11,999 bases of DNA from an uncultured Eubacteriales bacterium. GTDB taxonomy: Bacteria; Bacillota; Clostridia; Oscillospirales; Acutalibacteraceae. The notes beneath the pieces are model-generated. The model saw nothing but the letters and a program-made list of their open reading frames with translations, made no database searches and was not told the origin of the DNA. Positions 1 to 6,872 of this stretch are shown here, one piece after another; position 1 is the first letter of the stretch; the number at the start of each line of letters is the position of its first letter. Location of the stretch: the NCBI GenBank assembly GCA_934630995.1, contig CAKTXU010000019.1, forward strand, positions 1-11,999. Direction: 5' to 3'. The position numbers and the translations under genes are program-made.

Positions 1-123
1 CACGGCAAGGAATTCGCCCGGCTTCTCCGGGCGGAATGGCGGCGGTTTCAGCAACAGGTCAACGTCCTGGTGGGTGTGCCCGCGGGAGACGAAGAAGGAG
101 GGACAACTCATGACGAAGGATGA
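1..123 (+). CDS. Probable PadR-family transcriptional regulator, C-terminal end (partial)
   Basis: An open frame enters from the left edge and ends at TGA 121-123, giving about 40 residues that begin HGKEFARLLRAEWRRF. PadR-type winged-helix repressors usually finish with a glycine-containing turn followed by an amphipathic helix of the form L..EW..F...V, which dimerises; the visible residues fit that pattern, but the DNA-binding domain lies outside the window. The strongest support is context: the frame overlaps by 14 bases the start of a HAAS/DUF1700 gene, and PadR-HAAS-DUF4097 is a recurrent Firmicutes gene order. The regulator would be expected to repress its own operon. The family call is an inference from a short tail plus neighbours, and the sequence to the left would settle it. 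Confidence 0.55.
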   Translation, partial: HGKEFARLLRAEWRRFQQQVNVLVGVPAGDEEGGTTHDEG

Positions 124-850
124 ATTTTTGAGCCGGATGGAGCGGGTGCTGAATGCACTGCCTCCGCATGAGCGTATCGATATCCTCAGCGACTATGTGG
201 AGCATTTCCGCGCCGGGGAAGAGGCCGGCAAGCCGGCGGAGGAGATTGCCGCGGCTCTGGGCAGCCCGGAGGAGCTGGCCGGCACCTTTTTAGAGGAACG
301 GGGAGCCGCCGGTGATAAGATGCCGGAAACGTCTCTTCCCGCGCAGCCGATCCTTCCGAATTTGCCCCAGGTGCAGCAGGGAATATCCGCCAATCCGATC
401 GCGCCGCCACCGGCCGCGCCAGTTCCACCGCCGATGCGTCCGCCCGCGGCGCCTTATCCTCCCGTTCAAATGGTATATGTCCCGCCAAAGTCCAAGGGGG
501 ACACAACCGTGGCGACAATCGTGGTCATCCTGGTAAGCGTTCTCGTCATTCTGCCCGCGGCGGCGGGGATTTTGGGTGGGCTGCTGGTTGTTCCCGGTTT
601 GGCCCTTGGCTTTCTGGTGGCGGCGGTGGCGCTCATTGCGGTGGGAATTCCCCTGATGGCCAAGCCGCTGGCGGGGCTGTCGGTGATCTGCATGGCGGTG
701 GCTTTTCTGGCCCTCAGCGTACTGCTTATTTGCGCCACAATCGCGCTTATCAAAGGCATCGTCTGGCTGATTACCCGCTATGTGCGGCTGTGCGCGCGGA
801 TCTGCCGGGAGGGCCGCTGGCCCGATCCGGAGCCAAAGGGCGCGGTGTGA
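110..850 (+). CDS. HAAS / DUF1700 family membrane protein
   Basis: A 246-residue protein. Residues 1-65 form a soluble helical domain typical of DUF1700/HAAS proteins: MTKDEFLSRMERVLNALP at the start, then an LSDYVEHF helix and a GSPEELAGTF motif. Residues about 75-130 are a proline- and alanine-rich flexible linker with several PPP runs. Residues about 133-225 hold three or four hydrophobic helices, ending in a basic, cysteine-containing cytoplasmic tail. The start at 110 is chosen over an in-frame ATG at 74 because an AAGGAGGG site lies at 95-102, seven bases before it, and the family begins at this MTKDEF-like motif. The gene overlaps the upstream regulator and lies 30 bases before the DUF4097 gene. 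It is probably a membrane partner of a PadR-controlled envelope response; its biochemical activity is unknown. Confidence 0.85.
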   Translation: MTKDEFLSRMERVLNALPPHERIDILSDYVEHFRAGEEAGKPAEEIAAALGSPEELAGTFLEERGAAGDKMPETSLPAQPILPNLPQVQQGISANPIAPPPAAPVPPPMRPPAAPYPPVQMVYVPPKSKGDTTVATIVVILVSVLVILPAAAGILGGLLVVPGLALGFLVAAVALIAVGIPLMAKPLAGLSVICMAVAFLALSVLLICATIALIKGIVWLITRYVRLCARICREGRWPDPEPKGAV

Positions 851-880
851 CCCATACGGCATGGAAAGGATGGAAATCGA

Positions 881-1795
881 ATGAAGGCATTAAAATGGAT
901 AGCCGGGATTTCCGGCGGCGTATGCGTCCTCTTCCTGGCCGCCTCCCTGACCCTGGCCGCGGTGGGCGGAGGCTTCGCCGCCCTTTGGGACAGCGTGAAG
1001 GACAGCGGCGTGAAAACGGGGGACACGCTGACCGTCCCTATGAACGGTATCACCCGTTTGGATCTGGATATCGACGCGGCGGATATCACCCTCACCCGCA
1101 AGGCGCAGGAGGAGGCCACGATAACCTATACGGCCGTGGGATTTACCGGACGGCAGGGAGTGGAGGCCAAGGCCAACAACGGGACGCTGACCATCCGCTC
1201 TCGCATCGGGGATCGCTGGCATTGGTTTGACCGGTGGAAGATGGAGGTCGAGGTGATTCTGCCCGAGAGCTTCACGGGGGATTTGAAGGTAGACGCCGAC
1301 GCGGGAACCCTGACATTGGCGGCGGGCCAGACCTTCGGGGCGGTGGAGCTGGACGTGAGCGCCGCCACCGTGCGGATGGACGGGCTGACGGCCCGGACGG
1401 TGGACGCGGAGGTGGACGCCGGCATGCTGACCGGCACGGGGCTGACTGCCGACCGGGTTTCTCTGGAGGTGGGAGCGGGCTCCGTCAAGCTCAAGGAGCT
1501 GACCGCGGCGGTAAAGGCCGGGGTGGACGCGGGAAGCATCCATTTGGAATTCGCGCGCATGACGGGGGATTCCACTGCCGACGTCAGCATGGGGAGCATC
1601 GACATACTGCTCCCCGCCGACACGGGAGCGGCGCTGAACCTGACCGCCGATATGGGCCATGTCACACAGAAATTCGGCGCGGCCTTTTCCGGGAAATCCG
1701 GCGGCAACCGGGTGGAGGGGACCCTCAACGGCGGCGGCGTCAAGCTGACCGGCGAGGTGGACATGGGCAACCTGTCGGTGGGGCCTCTGACATAA
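881..1795 (+). CDS. Membrane-anchored DUF4097 beta-repeat protein
   Basis: A 304-residue protein with one N-terminal hydrophobic segment (about residues 4-29) after MKALKW, acting as a membrane anchor or signal peptide. The rest is repetitive, with short beta-strand-like units rich in D, A, G and T such as VDADAGTLTLAAG, VDAEVDAGMLTG and VDAGSIHLEF. This is the pattern of DUF4097 (putative adhesin-like) proteins, predicted to form a right-handed beta solenoid outside the membrane. An AAAGGA site at 865-870 lies ten bases before the ATG. It is the last gene of the PadR-HAAS-DUF4097 operon and is followed by a strong terminator. A ligand or partner cannot be read from sequence; a role in envelope sensing with the HAAS protein is inferred from the conserved pairing. 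Confidence 0.82.
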   Translation: MKALKWIAGISGGVCVLFLAASLTLAAVGGGFAALWDSVKDSGVKTGDTLTVPMNGITRLDLDIDAADITLTRKAQEEATITYTAVGFTGRQGVEAKANNGTLTIRSRIGDRWHWFDRWKMEVEVILPESFTGDLKVDADAGTLTLAAGQTFGAVELDVSAATVRMDGLTARTVDAEVDAGMLTGTGLTADRVSLEVGAGSVKLKELTAAVKAGVDAGSIHLEFARMTGDSTADVSMGSIDILLPADTGAALNLTADMGHVTQKFGAAFSGKSGGNRVEGTLNGGGVKLTGEVDMGNLSVGPLT

Positions 1796-1837
1796 AATAT
1801 GTGCTGCTGCAAAACGCGATTGATTCCATTACAGAGA

Positions 1838-1892
1838 AAAGAACACGATTCGCATGCCTTTCAAGCAGGCATAGGGATCGCGTTCTTTTTCT
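1838..1892. terminator. Two-way terminator between convergent genes
   Basis: AAAGAAC (1838-1844) pairs with GTTCTTT (1882-1888), CGAT (1846-1849) with ATCG (1877-1880) and ATGCCT (1854-1859) with AGGCAT (1866-1871), leaving a short loop. The plus strand continues as TTTTTCTTT; the minus strand continues as TTCTTTTCTCT. It sits between the DUF4097 stop at 1795 and the AraC stop at 1894, so it can end transcripts from both sides. Confidence 0.85.
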
Positions 1893-1893
1893 T

Positions 1894-2712
1894 TCACGGC
1901 GACTTCCGGTACTCTCCCGGCGTACGGCCGGTGACGGCCTTGAAAACGGCGGACAGATGGGAGCTGCCGGAGAAGCCGGTTCGCTCCGCGACAATGGCTA
2001 CAGGCAGGTCGGTGGTGACTAGAAGCTGTTTGGCCCGTGCCACCCGCTGGTGGCAGAGATACTGGTGGACCGTCTGCCCCGTTTCCTGTCGGAACCGGCG
2101 CTGGAAATAATAGGAGCTCATGCAAGCCTCCCGGGCCAGGCTGTCCACTGTCAGCGGTTCGTCCACCCGGGTTCGGATCAGGGAAAGCACCCGTTCGATA
2201 CGCTCGTCCCGTGGCGGGGGCAGGAAAAAAAGAGACAGCAGCCGGTATATCGCGGCGGACAGCAGCGGCTGGAGCAGGGCGTCGTTTTTACGGGCAAGCT
2301 CCGCCACCTCCCGCCAGCATTCGGCGAAGGCCGGCGTCCCTGCCACCACAGGACCCCGGGCGCCTTCGATTTGCCGGTGATAGGCGAAGGCCAGTTCTCC
2401 GTCCAGGTGCATCCAGAGAAAATCCCAATGCCGTCCGTCGGTTTCATACCGGTGCCATTCCCGGCAATCGATGAGAAAAGCGCTGCCGGGCTCCAGCGGA
2501 AGTATCCGGCCTTTGTAGGTGAGTCGTCCCCTTCCCGCCAAGGTATAGCCGAAAAGCAGCGCGGGCATGTCGTCCCGTACCACCAGGTAACTGTCCACCG
2601 CGTCGAACCGGCTGATGCTCTGCAGCCCGATAAAGGGGGGCGGGGGAGGACCGGGCGGGGTATATGCTATAAACTCAAGAATATTGACCGGTTCGCTGGA
2701 ATCGTACAGCAC
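1894..2712 (-). CDS. AraC-family transcriptional regulator (first)
   Basis: A 272-residue protein. The N-terminal half is a cupin-like sensor domain (about residues 50-120, with the patches GRGRLTYKG and EPGSAFLIDCREWHRY), which in this family binds a sugar or other small ligand. The C-terminal roughly 100 residues hold the two helix-turn-helix motifs: LTVDSLAREACMSSYYFQRRF and a second ending FSGSSHLSAVFKAVTGRTPGEYR. The start is set at GTG 2712 because GGGGAGGTGA lies just before it (2718-2727); an in-frame ATG at 2733 has no ribosome site and would put that site inside the gene. Near the N-terminus is a PPGPPPPP run. The gene is divergent from the URO-D-family gene at 2857, so it most likely controls it, and perhaps its own promoter. 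The ligand is unknown. Confidence 0.88.
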   Translation of the reverse strand: MLYDSSEPVNILEFIAYTPPGPPPPPFIGLQSISRFDAVDSYLVVRDDMPALLFGYTLAGRGRLTYKGRILPLEPGSAFLIDCREWHRYETDGRHWDFLWMHLDGELAFAYHRQIEGARGPVVAGTPAFAECWREVAELARKNDALLQPLLSAAIYRLLSLFFLPPPRDERIERVLSLIRTRVDEPLTVDSLAREACMSSYYFQRRFRQETGQTVHQYLCHQRVARAKQLLVTTDLPVAIVAERTGFSGSSHLSAVFKAVTGRTPGEYRKSP

Positions 2713-2717
2713 GCTTC

Positions 2718-2727
2718 TCACCTCCCC
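2718..2727 (-). promoter_or_regulatory. Ribosome binding site that fixes a GTG start
   Basis: The minus strand reads GGGGAGGTGA then five bases then GTG (2712). This near-perfect anti-16S match is positioned for the GTG, not for the ATG at 2733 upstream of it, which has no purine-rich site. Confidence 0.7.
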
Positions 2728-2842
2728 TACCATTGTACGCGGACAGGCGAAAAAAACAAGGCATTATTTTGATATTTTTACGCAGGAAATCCCCTGGCAT
2801 CAGGGAGGACGCTGTGTTACCTTAAAGGCATGAATCTGCAAG

Positions 2843-2850
2843 AGGAGGAG
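2843..2850 (+). promoter_or_regulatory. Ribosome binding site of the URO-D-family gene
   Basis: AGGAGGAG followed by six bases and ATG at 2857. An in-frame ATG at 2830 lies upstream of this site and has no comparable site of its own, so 2857 is the better start. Confidence 0.7.
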
Positions 2851-2856
2851 AAAAAG

Positions 2857-3975
2857 ATGGGAGAAATCCGGCCTATTCGCAGCAGGTGGAAGGGGACGAT
2901 GACCGGCAGGGAACGGTTTCGCGCCCAGATGCACTATCAGCCGATGGATCGGTCCTTCAACATGGAGTTCGGGTACTGGGAGGAAAATTTCCAGCAATGG
3001 GAGATGTTCCGGGATAATACTATCCGCAGCAACGAGGAGGCGGACATCTTTTTTCAGTTTGACCGCATCCAGGTTATCGGCGGGAACAACTGGATGAATC
3101 CGCCCTTTCCCTCCCAGGTGGTGGAGGAAACGGAGAGCAGCCTCATCCTGATGAACGGGGACGGGCTGCTGGCGGAGGTGCCCCGGGACGGCCACGGAAC
3201 CATTCCCCATTATCTGAAGGCTTCCGTTGTCACGCCCGAAGACTGGAAGAAGGTCAAGGAGGAGCGGTTCCGCCCGGAGGGGCGGGTCATCGATATCGCG
3301 GCCCTGCAAAAGGCCCATCCCGCCGACAGGGAATACCCCCTGGGGGTGGATGTGGGATCCATGATTGGAAAAATCCGGGATATGCTCACCTTTGAGGGGC
3401 TTTGCTATGCCCTGTACGACTATCCCGCCATGGTGGAGGACATGGTGGAGACCTGCTGCGTCCTGGTGGAGGAATCCCTGGATCAGCTGCTGCCGCATTT
3501 CGACTTTGATTTTGCCGCCGGATGGGAGGATATCTGCTTTAAGAACGGCCCCATCGTGCCGCCCGCTTTTTTCCGCGACGTGGTGATGCCCCGTTATAAG
3601 CGTATCCACAAAAAACTGGCCGCCCATGGGGTGGACATCTGGTATATGGACTGCGACGGGGATATCCGGCCGATTCTGGAGTTCTTCCTGGAGGGCGGGG
3701 TCAACTGCATGTTCCCCTATGAGGTCAACGGCTGCTGTCATCCCGCCGAGCTTCTGGCCGCTTACGGCAAGGATCTTAGGATTATGGGCGGGGTGGATAA
3801 GATGCAGCTGCGGGCCGGAAGGGACGCCATCCGGCGGTGTCTGGAAAGCGTCGCCCCCTTGGTGGAGCGGGGCGGATACATCCCCTTCTGCGATCACCGT
3901 TGTCCTCCCGACGTGCCGGAAGAGGATTACCTTTTTTATCTGGATTACAAGGAGCAGCTTTTTGGGATGAAATAA
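2857..3975 (+). CDS. Uroporphyrinogen decarboxylase (URO-D) family protein
   Basis: A 372-residue TIM-barrel-type protein. Diagnostic stretches are MTGRERFRAQMHYQPMDR near the N-terminus, GVDVGSMIGKIRDML in the middle, WYMDCDGDI (residues 262-270), the PYEVNGCCHPAELLAAYGKD block, RIMGGVDK, and FCDHRCPPDVP (344-354). These match the URO-D superfamily, which includes haem-pathway HemE and cobalamin- or corrinoid-dependent methyltransferases such as MtaA and CmuA. It is unlikely to be HemE: it sits next to sugar-type regulators and lacks haem neighbours. The usual methyltransferase H-x-C-G zinc motif is replaced by MDCDGD, though C266 and a later H347-x-C349 remain as possible metal ligands. Members like this are common near carbohydrate genes in gut bacteria with no proven reaction. 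It is divergent from one AraC gene and convergent with a glycosidase gene. Confidence 0.85.
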   Translation: MGEIRPIRSRWKGTMTGRERFRAQMHYQPMDRSFNMEFGYWEENFQQWEMFRDNTIRSNEEADIFFQFDRIQVIGGNNWMNPPFPSQVVEETESSLILMNGDGLLAEVPRDGHGTIPHYLKASVVTPEDWKKVKEERFRPEGRVIDIAALQKAHPADREYPLGVDVGSMIGKIRDMLTFEGLCYALYDYPAMVEDMVETCCVLVEESLDQLLPHFDFDFAAGWEDICFKNGPIVPPAFFRDVVMPRYKRIHKKLAAHGVDIWYMDCDGDIRPILEFFLEGGVNCMFPYEVNGCCHPAELLAAYGKDLRIMGGVDKMQLRAGRDAIRRCLESVAPLVERGGYIPFCDHRCPPDVPEEDYLFYLDYKEQLFGMK

Positions 3976-3982
3976 CGGATCC

Positions 3983-3997
3983 CGGGCCTTTCGCCCG
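3983..3997. other. Small GC-rich hairpin after the URO-D gene
   Basis: CGGGC (3983-3987) pairs with GCCCG (3993-3997) around CTTTC. It lies eight bases after the stop codon and just before the larger inverted repeat at 4001-4032; the two hairpins may act together at the transcript end. Confidence 0.4.
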
Positions 3998-4000
3998 CAA

Positions 4001-4032
4001 GTAAGCCCCCGGTCAAAAGACCGGGGGCTTAC
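4001..4032. terminator. Perfect 14-bp inverted repeat, probable two-way terminator
   Basis: GTAAGCCCCCGGTC (4001-4014), loop AAAA (4015-4018), then its exact complement (4019-4032). It sits between the ends of two convergent genes (stops at 3975 and 4038), the usual place for a shared terminator. Neither strand has a clear T-run after the stem, so termination may be Rho-assisted or the stem may mainly protect transcript ends. Confidence 0.7.
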
Positions 4033-4037
4033 GGGAT

Positions 4038-5887
4038 TTATTCGTCTGTTTCCAGGGGCAGATAGGGCAGCTCGGTCATGCGCAGGCCGGTACAGCCGTA
4101 GGGAATCAGCCGGATATCCCGGGGGGCGCCCAGAGGCGTCCGGCTGCGGGGCTGCGGAAGGCAGACGCCGTTTGCAAAGCCCCAGTCGATTTCCACCGCC
4201 CTTGCCGTCAGGGAAATGGGGGGATGGAGGGTGGAAAAGGGCCGGTCGAAGTCGTCGTGCTCCTGTGCGGCGAAACGGTCGGATACATAAGCGTAGCTCC
4301 ATTTGGATTGGGGTGTGATCCGATAATCGCAATACGGGAAACGCCGTTCGACGCCGTCCCGCTCATATTCCACCCGTTCCCATTTCTCATCGATGGCCAC
4401 CGCATACAGCAGCGCTCCCCGCCGCACGCCCACCAGGTCATGGGGACGGGGCACCAGCGCCGGCTCCTGCCGCAAGAGGACCTCCACCGTCTCCACGCCA
4501 TCCCAGCGGCGGCGGCACGCATAAAACTCCCCGGGCTGCGCAGGCTGCCCGTCCACAGTGGCGGACGCCGCGCCGGAGGGAATGCGGAGGAGGAGGGAGA
4601 AGTCCACGGGCGCCTCGGCGGTGACCACATAGGTGAGACGGTCGCGGAAGGGGTAGAGGGTGCGCAGCTCCACCGACACGCGCACGCCGTCCACGGCGGT
4701 CGTCACCGCAGCGGGGATGAGAACGGCGGAGGCGATACCCTCCGGACAGCGCAAGAAGGCGGACAGGGCCAGCTTGGGCCATCCCTGGTTAAAGTTGGCG
4801 GTGCAGCAGCCGTAATTGGGTTCCAGGCCGAAGAGGTGGGCCTCGCTGCCGTTGGTACGGAAAACAATGGCGTCCTCGGGAAGAGGGGTGCATTCCACCT
4901 GGTTGGTCATTTGATCATATTGATGGCTCCACATATCCGGGCTCAGGGCCGCGGGCAGACAGTTGAAGGCCAGCAGCTCCAGGCGGTCGGCCCATTCCGG
5001 CGCGCCGGAGATTTGCAGCAGCTGTTCATAGGAAAACATGGCCTCCACCACGCCGCACAGCTCGGTGCCCTGCACCGGGCTGTCCCCGGACAGGCATTCG
5101 TCGCCGGAAAAATACCCGGCGATATTGCCGTGAGCGGCCTGGAGCTGGCGCAGCATATCCCGGGCGTCTTCATCGGGATCCCGTCCGTCCAGGCGGGACA
5201 TGAGGCCGCCCGCCTTCAGCGCCATGGCCAGGTTCACCACATGGGTCAGATATCCCCACTGCCGCCGGGGCTTTTGATCCCGCCAGAAGCGGAACAGCCT
5301 CTGGTAATCGACGCCCTCCACGCAGAGCTTGTTGGCCAGATCCAGCAGCCAGTCCTCGGGCTGCCGCTCATACAGCCAAAACAGCGGGATAAGGCATTCA
5401 AACCAGCGGGCTGCTCCCCAGTTGAAGAGAGTCTGCCACTGGATGTGATCCAACAGCTGGCGGAGCATCCGGCGGATAGCCGGCTGAATCCGTGGATCCG
5501 CCGTGCAGTCGTGATAGCCCACCAGCACCTTGCCGATGAGAAAGGCGGCCCAAACGTCGTAACGGCTCCGCTCCTCCGCCGGGCAGGGCAAATCCAGCCG
5601 TCCTCCTGCTGACCCGCCAGAATCGCGTCGATATAGCGGTTGGCCCGGGCCTGCAGATCCGGATCCTCCAACAGCCAGGCCAGAGGGATGAACCCGTCCA
5701 GCCAATAGGGCACCCGTTCCCACCCCTCCCGGTCGCTGCCTATCCAGCGGCTGTCCCGGATATCGGGCCAGATTTTGTCCAGGTGGCCGCTCAGGCCGTC
5801 GGCCTGAATGCGCAGCTGCTGCTTCATCCAGCCCTCCGGACGGAGCTCCCGGACGCTAAACGGGGAAAAACGCAGTGGTTTGAGCAT
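4038..5887 (-). pseudogene. GH127-like beta-L-arabinofuranosidase-type glycoside hydrolase, frameshifted
   Basis: Two minus-strand frames together make one protein of about 616 residues. The first runs from ATG 5887 (AGGAGG at 5895-5900) and carries LDKIWPDIRDSRWIG, WERVPYWLDGFIPLAWLL and AGQQEDGWI, up to about residue 99. The second frame takes over at about 5571-5600 with EERSRYDVWAAFLIGKVL and continues to the stop at 4038. One missing base would explain the break. The body resembles DUF1680/GH127 proteins, alpha/alpha-barrel enzymes that remove L-arabinofuranose and related sugars with a zinc-bound cysteine. The adjacent Cys-Cys pair is kept (codons 4803-4808, in NYGCCTANFNQGW), as is a VEC motif (Glu 4893-4895, Cys 4890-4892) that could supply further zinc ligands. 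No signal peptide is seen, so the enzyme would be cytoplasmic. Whether the break is a true mutation or a read error cannot be told here. Confidence 0.85.
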
Positions 5888-5901
5888 ATATCCCGCCTCC
5901 T

Positions 5902-5983
5902 ATGATGCAAAATCTAATGTGAGTATAGCCCGTTAAATAGGGATAGCATAGAGTAAAACCCCACATTTATGTTGCAAAAATCA
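5902..5983. promoter_or_regulatory. Candidate AraC operator: TGCAAAA repeats with inverted AATGTG/CACATT
   Basis: The divergent spacer holds ATGATGCAAAATC (5902-5914) and ATGTTGCAAAAATCA (5969-5983), a direct repeat about 67 bases apart. Between them AATGTG (5916-5921) and CACATT (5962-5967) form an inverted pair. The layout brackets the candidate -10 box of the glycosidase gene and could bind the AraC protein encoded at 6026. The link is inference from position and repetition only. Confidence 0.35.
5922..5927 (-). promoter_or_regulatory. Candidate -10 box for the glycosidase gene
   Basis: The minus strand reads TATACT here, 35 bases before the ATG at 5887. No good -35 hexamer is found 16-18 bases further upstream (TATGCT at 17), which would suit a promoter that needs an activator such as the divergent AraC protein. 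Confidence 0.4.
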
Positions 5984-6001
5984 CCATAGAGATGGTATCC
6001 T
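5972..6001 (+). promoter_or_regulatory. Candidate promoter of the second AraC gene
   Basis: TTGCAA (5972-5977), an 18-base spacer and TATCCT (5996-6001), each matching four of six consensus bases. The -35 overlaps one of the TGCAAAA repeats, so self-repression by the AraC protein is possible. Confidence 0.35.
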
Positions 6002-6025
6002 GTAGGTGGAAGGGAGGGCATCCTC

Positions 6026-6802
6026 ATGTTTCTCGATCTCCGGGAACCGCCGCGCCTTTCGGGTTGTGCCTTCCGGGCCTTTGAGCCCGGGGAGCATCAC
6101 GTGACCCGGCGGTGTGCCGACAGCGTGCTGATTCTCATGCAGGAAGGAGTGCTGCGCTTTTCCGAGGAAGGGCGGGAGACGGCGCTGGCCGCCGGACAGT
6201 GGTATATCCAGCGGCCCATGCTTTTTCAGCAGGGACGGCTTGCCAGCGACTGCCCCCGGTATTTTTATATCCATTTTGCGGGGATCTATGGGGAGGAGGT
6301 TCCGCCGGGGGATCGGCTGTCCCTCTCCGGCTCTTTCCCGGCGGAGGCGTTGCTGCCGGTATGCCGCCAGCTGGAAAAGGCGTCGCGTCTCCCGGCGGGA
6401 GGCGCGCTGGATTCCTCCATCGCCTTTTACCAGATACTCAAGGCCCTGCGGGAGAGGAAGGATGCTCTTCCCGAGGCGGAGGCGCTGCGGATGGCGGTGT
6501 ATATGGCGGAGAATTGCGAACAACCCCTGCGTCTGGAGGATTTGCAGCGGCGGTTTGCCTACTCTCAGAACCATATCATCCGGCTGTTTCGGGAGCAGTT
6601 CGGCACCACCCCCCACCGCTATCTGACCCTGAGCCGCATCCGCCGGGCGCAGCAGCTCCTGCTGTCCACCGACTACACCGTCGCGCAGATAGCCGCCGCC
6701 TGCGGGTATGAGGACCGCTCGGTCTTTCTGCGGGCCTTCCGTCAGCAGGCCGGCTGTTCCCCGGCCCAGTGGCGCCGCCGGCAGAGTGCCTGCGGAGACT
6801 GA
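6026..6802 (+). CDS. AraC-family transcriptional regulator (second)
   Basis: A 258-residue protein with an N-terminal cupin-like sensor domain (about residues 30-95, including LILMQEGVLRFSEEG and LAAGQWYIQRPM) and a C-terminal pair of helix-turn-helix motifs (about 160-255): LRLEDLQRRFAYSQNHIIRL followed by VAQIAAACGYEDRSVFLRAF and the closing AGCSPAQWRRR. An AGGGAGGG site at 6011-6018 lies seven bases before the ATG. It is transcribed away from the GH127-like gene across a 138-base spacer, the typical position of a regulator of a sugar-degrading gene, so it most likely senses the sugar released or imported for that enzyme. It is clearly different in sequence from the first AraC protein. The ligand is unknown. 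Confidence 0.88.
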   Translation: MFLDLREPPRLSGCAFRAFEPGEHHVTRRCADSVLILMQEGVLRFSEEGRETALAAGQWYIQRPMLFQQGRLASDCPRYFYIHFAGIYGEEVPPGDRLSLSGSFPAEALLPVCRQLEKASRLPAGGALDSSIAFYQILKALRERKDALPEAEALRMAVYMAENCEQPLRLEDLQRRFAYSQNHIIRLFREQFGTTPHRYLTLSRIRRAQQLLLSTDYTVAQIAAACGYEDRSVFLRAFRQQAGCSPAQWRRRQSACGD

Positions 6803-6839
6803 GGGGGTGTTGCAAAATGTTTCATCATGCAACACCCCC
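6803..6839. terminator. 12-bp inverted repeat, probable two-way terminator
   Basis: GGGGGTGTTGCA (6803-6814) pairs exactly with TGCAACACCCCC (6828-6839) around a 13-base loop that itself contains ATG-TTT-CAT. It begins at the base after the AraC stop codon and lies between convergent genes (the nuclease gene stops at 6873). No T-run follows on either strand. The left arm includes TTGCAAAA, the element repeated in the promoter region upstream. Confidence 0.6.
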
Positions 6840-6872
6840 CGACTGCGTATAGTCAAGCATTGTGCAACCGCT

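Noticed and set aside
74..109. ATG at 74 as the start of the HAAS/DUF1700 gene
   Set aside because: The extra residues do not match the family, lie within the preceding gene and overlap the strong ribosome site for the ATG at 110.
2736..2783. TACGC at 2736-2740 and 2779-2783 plus the CCCTG/CAGGG pair at 2792-2805 as operator of the first AraC protein
   Set aside because: The shared cores are only five bases, which is expected by chance in a spacer this size; no convincing promoter boxes could be placed around them.
2800..4332. Long minus-strand open frame (510 residues) across the URO-D-family gene
   Set aside because: It is antisense to a gene with clear family motifs and a good ribosome site, has a low-complexity, histidine- and glycine-rich product with no recognisable domain, and arises from GC-rich codon use.
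5571..5600. Programmed -1 ribosomal frameshift in the GH127-like gene
   Set aside because: No X-XXY-YYZ slippery heptamer is present in frame at the break, and the family has no known recoding.
4224..5612. Plus-strand open frame (462 residues) opposite the GH127-like gene
   Set aside because: It is a mirror of the real gene, rich in H, Q and G with no domain pattern or ribosome site.
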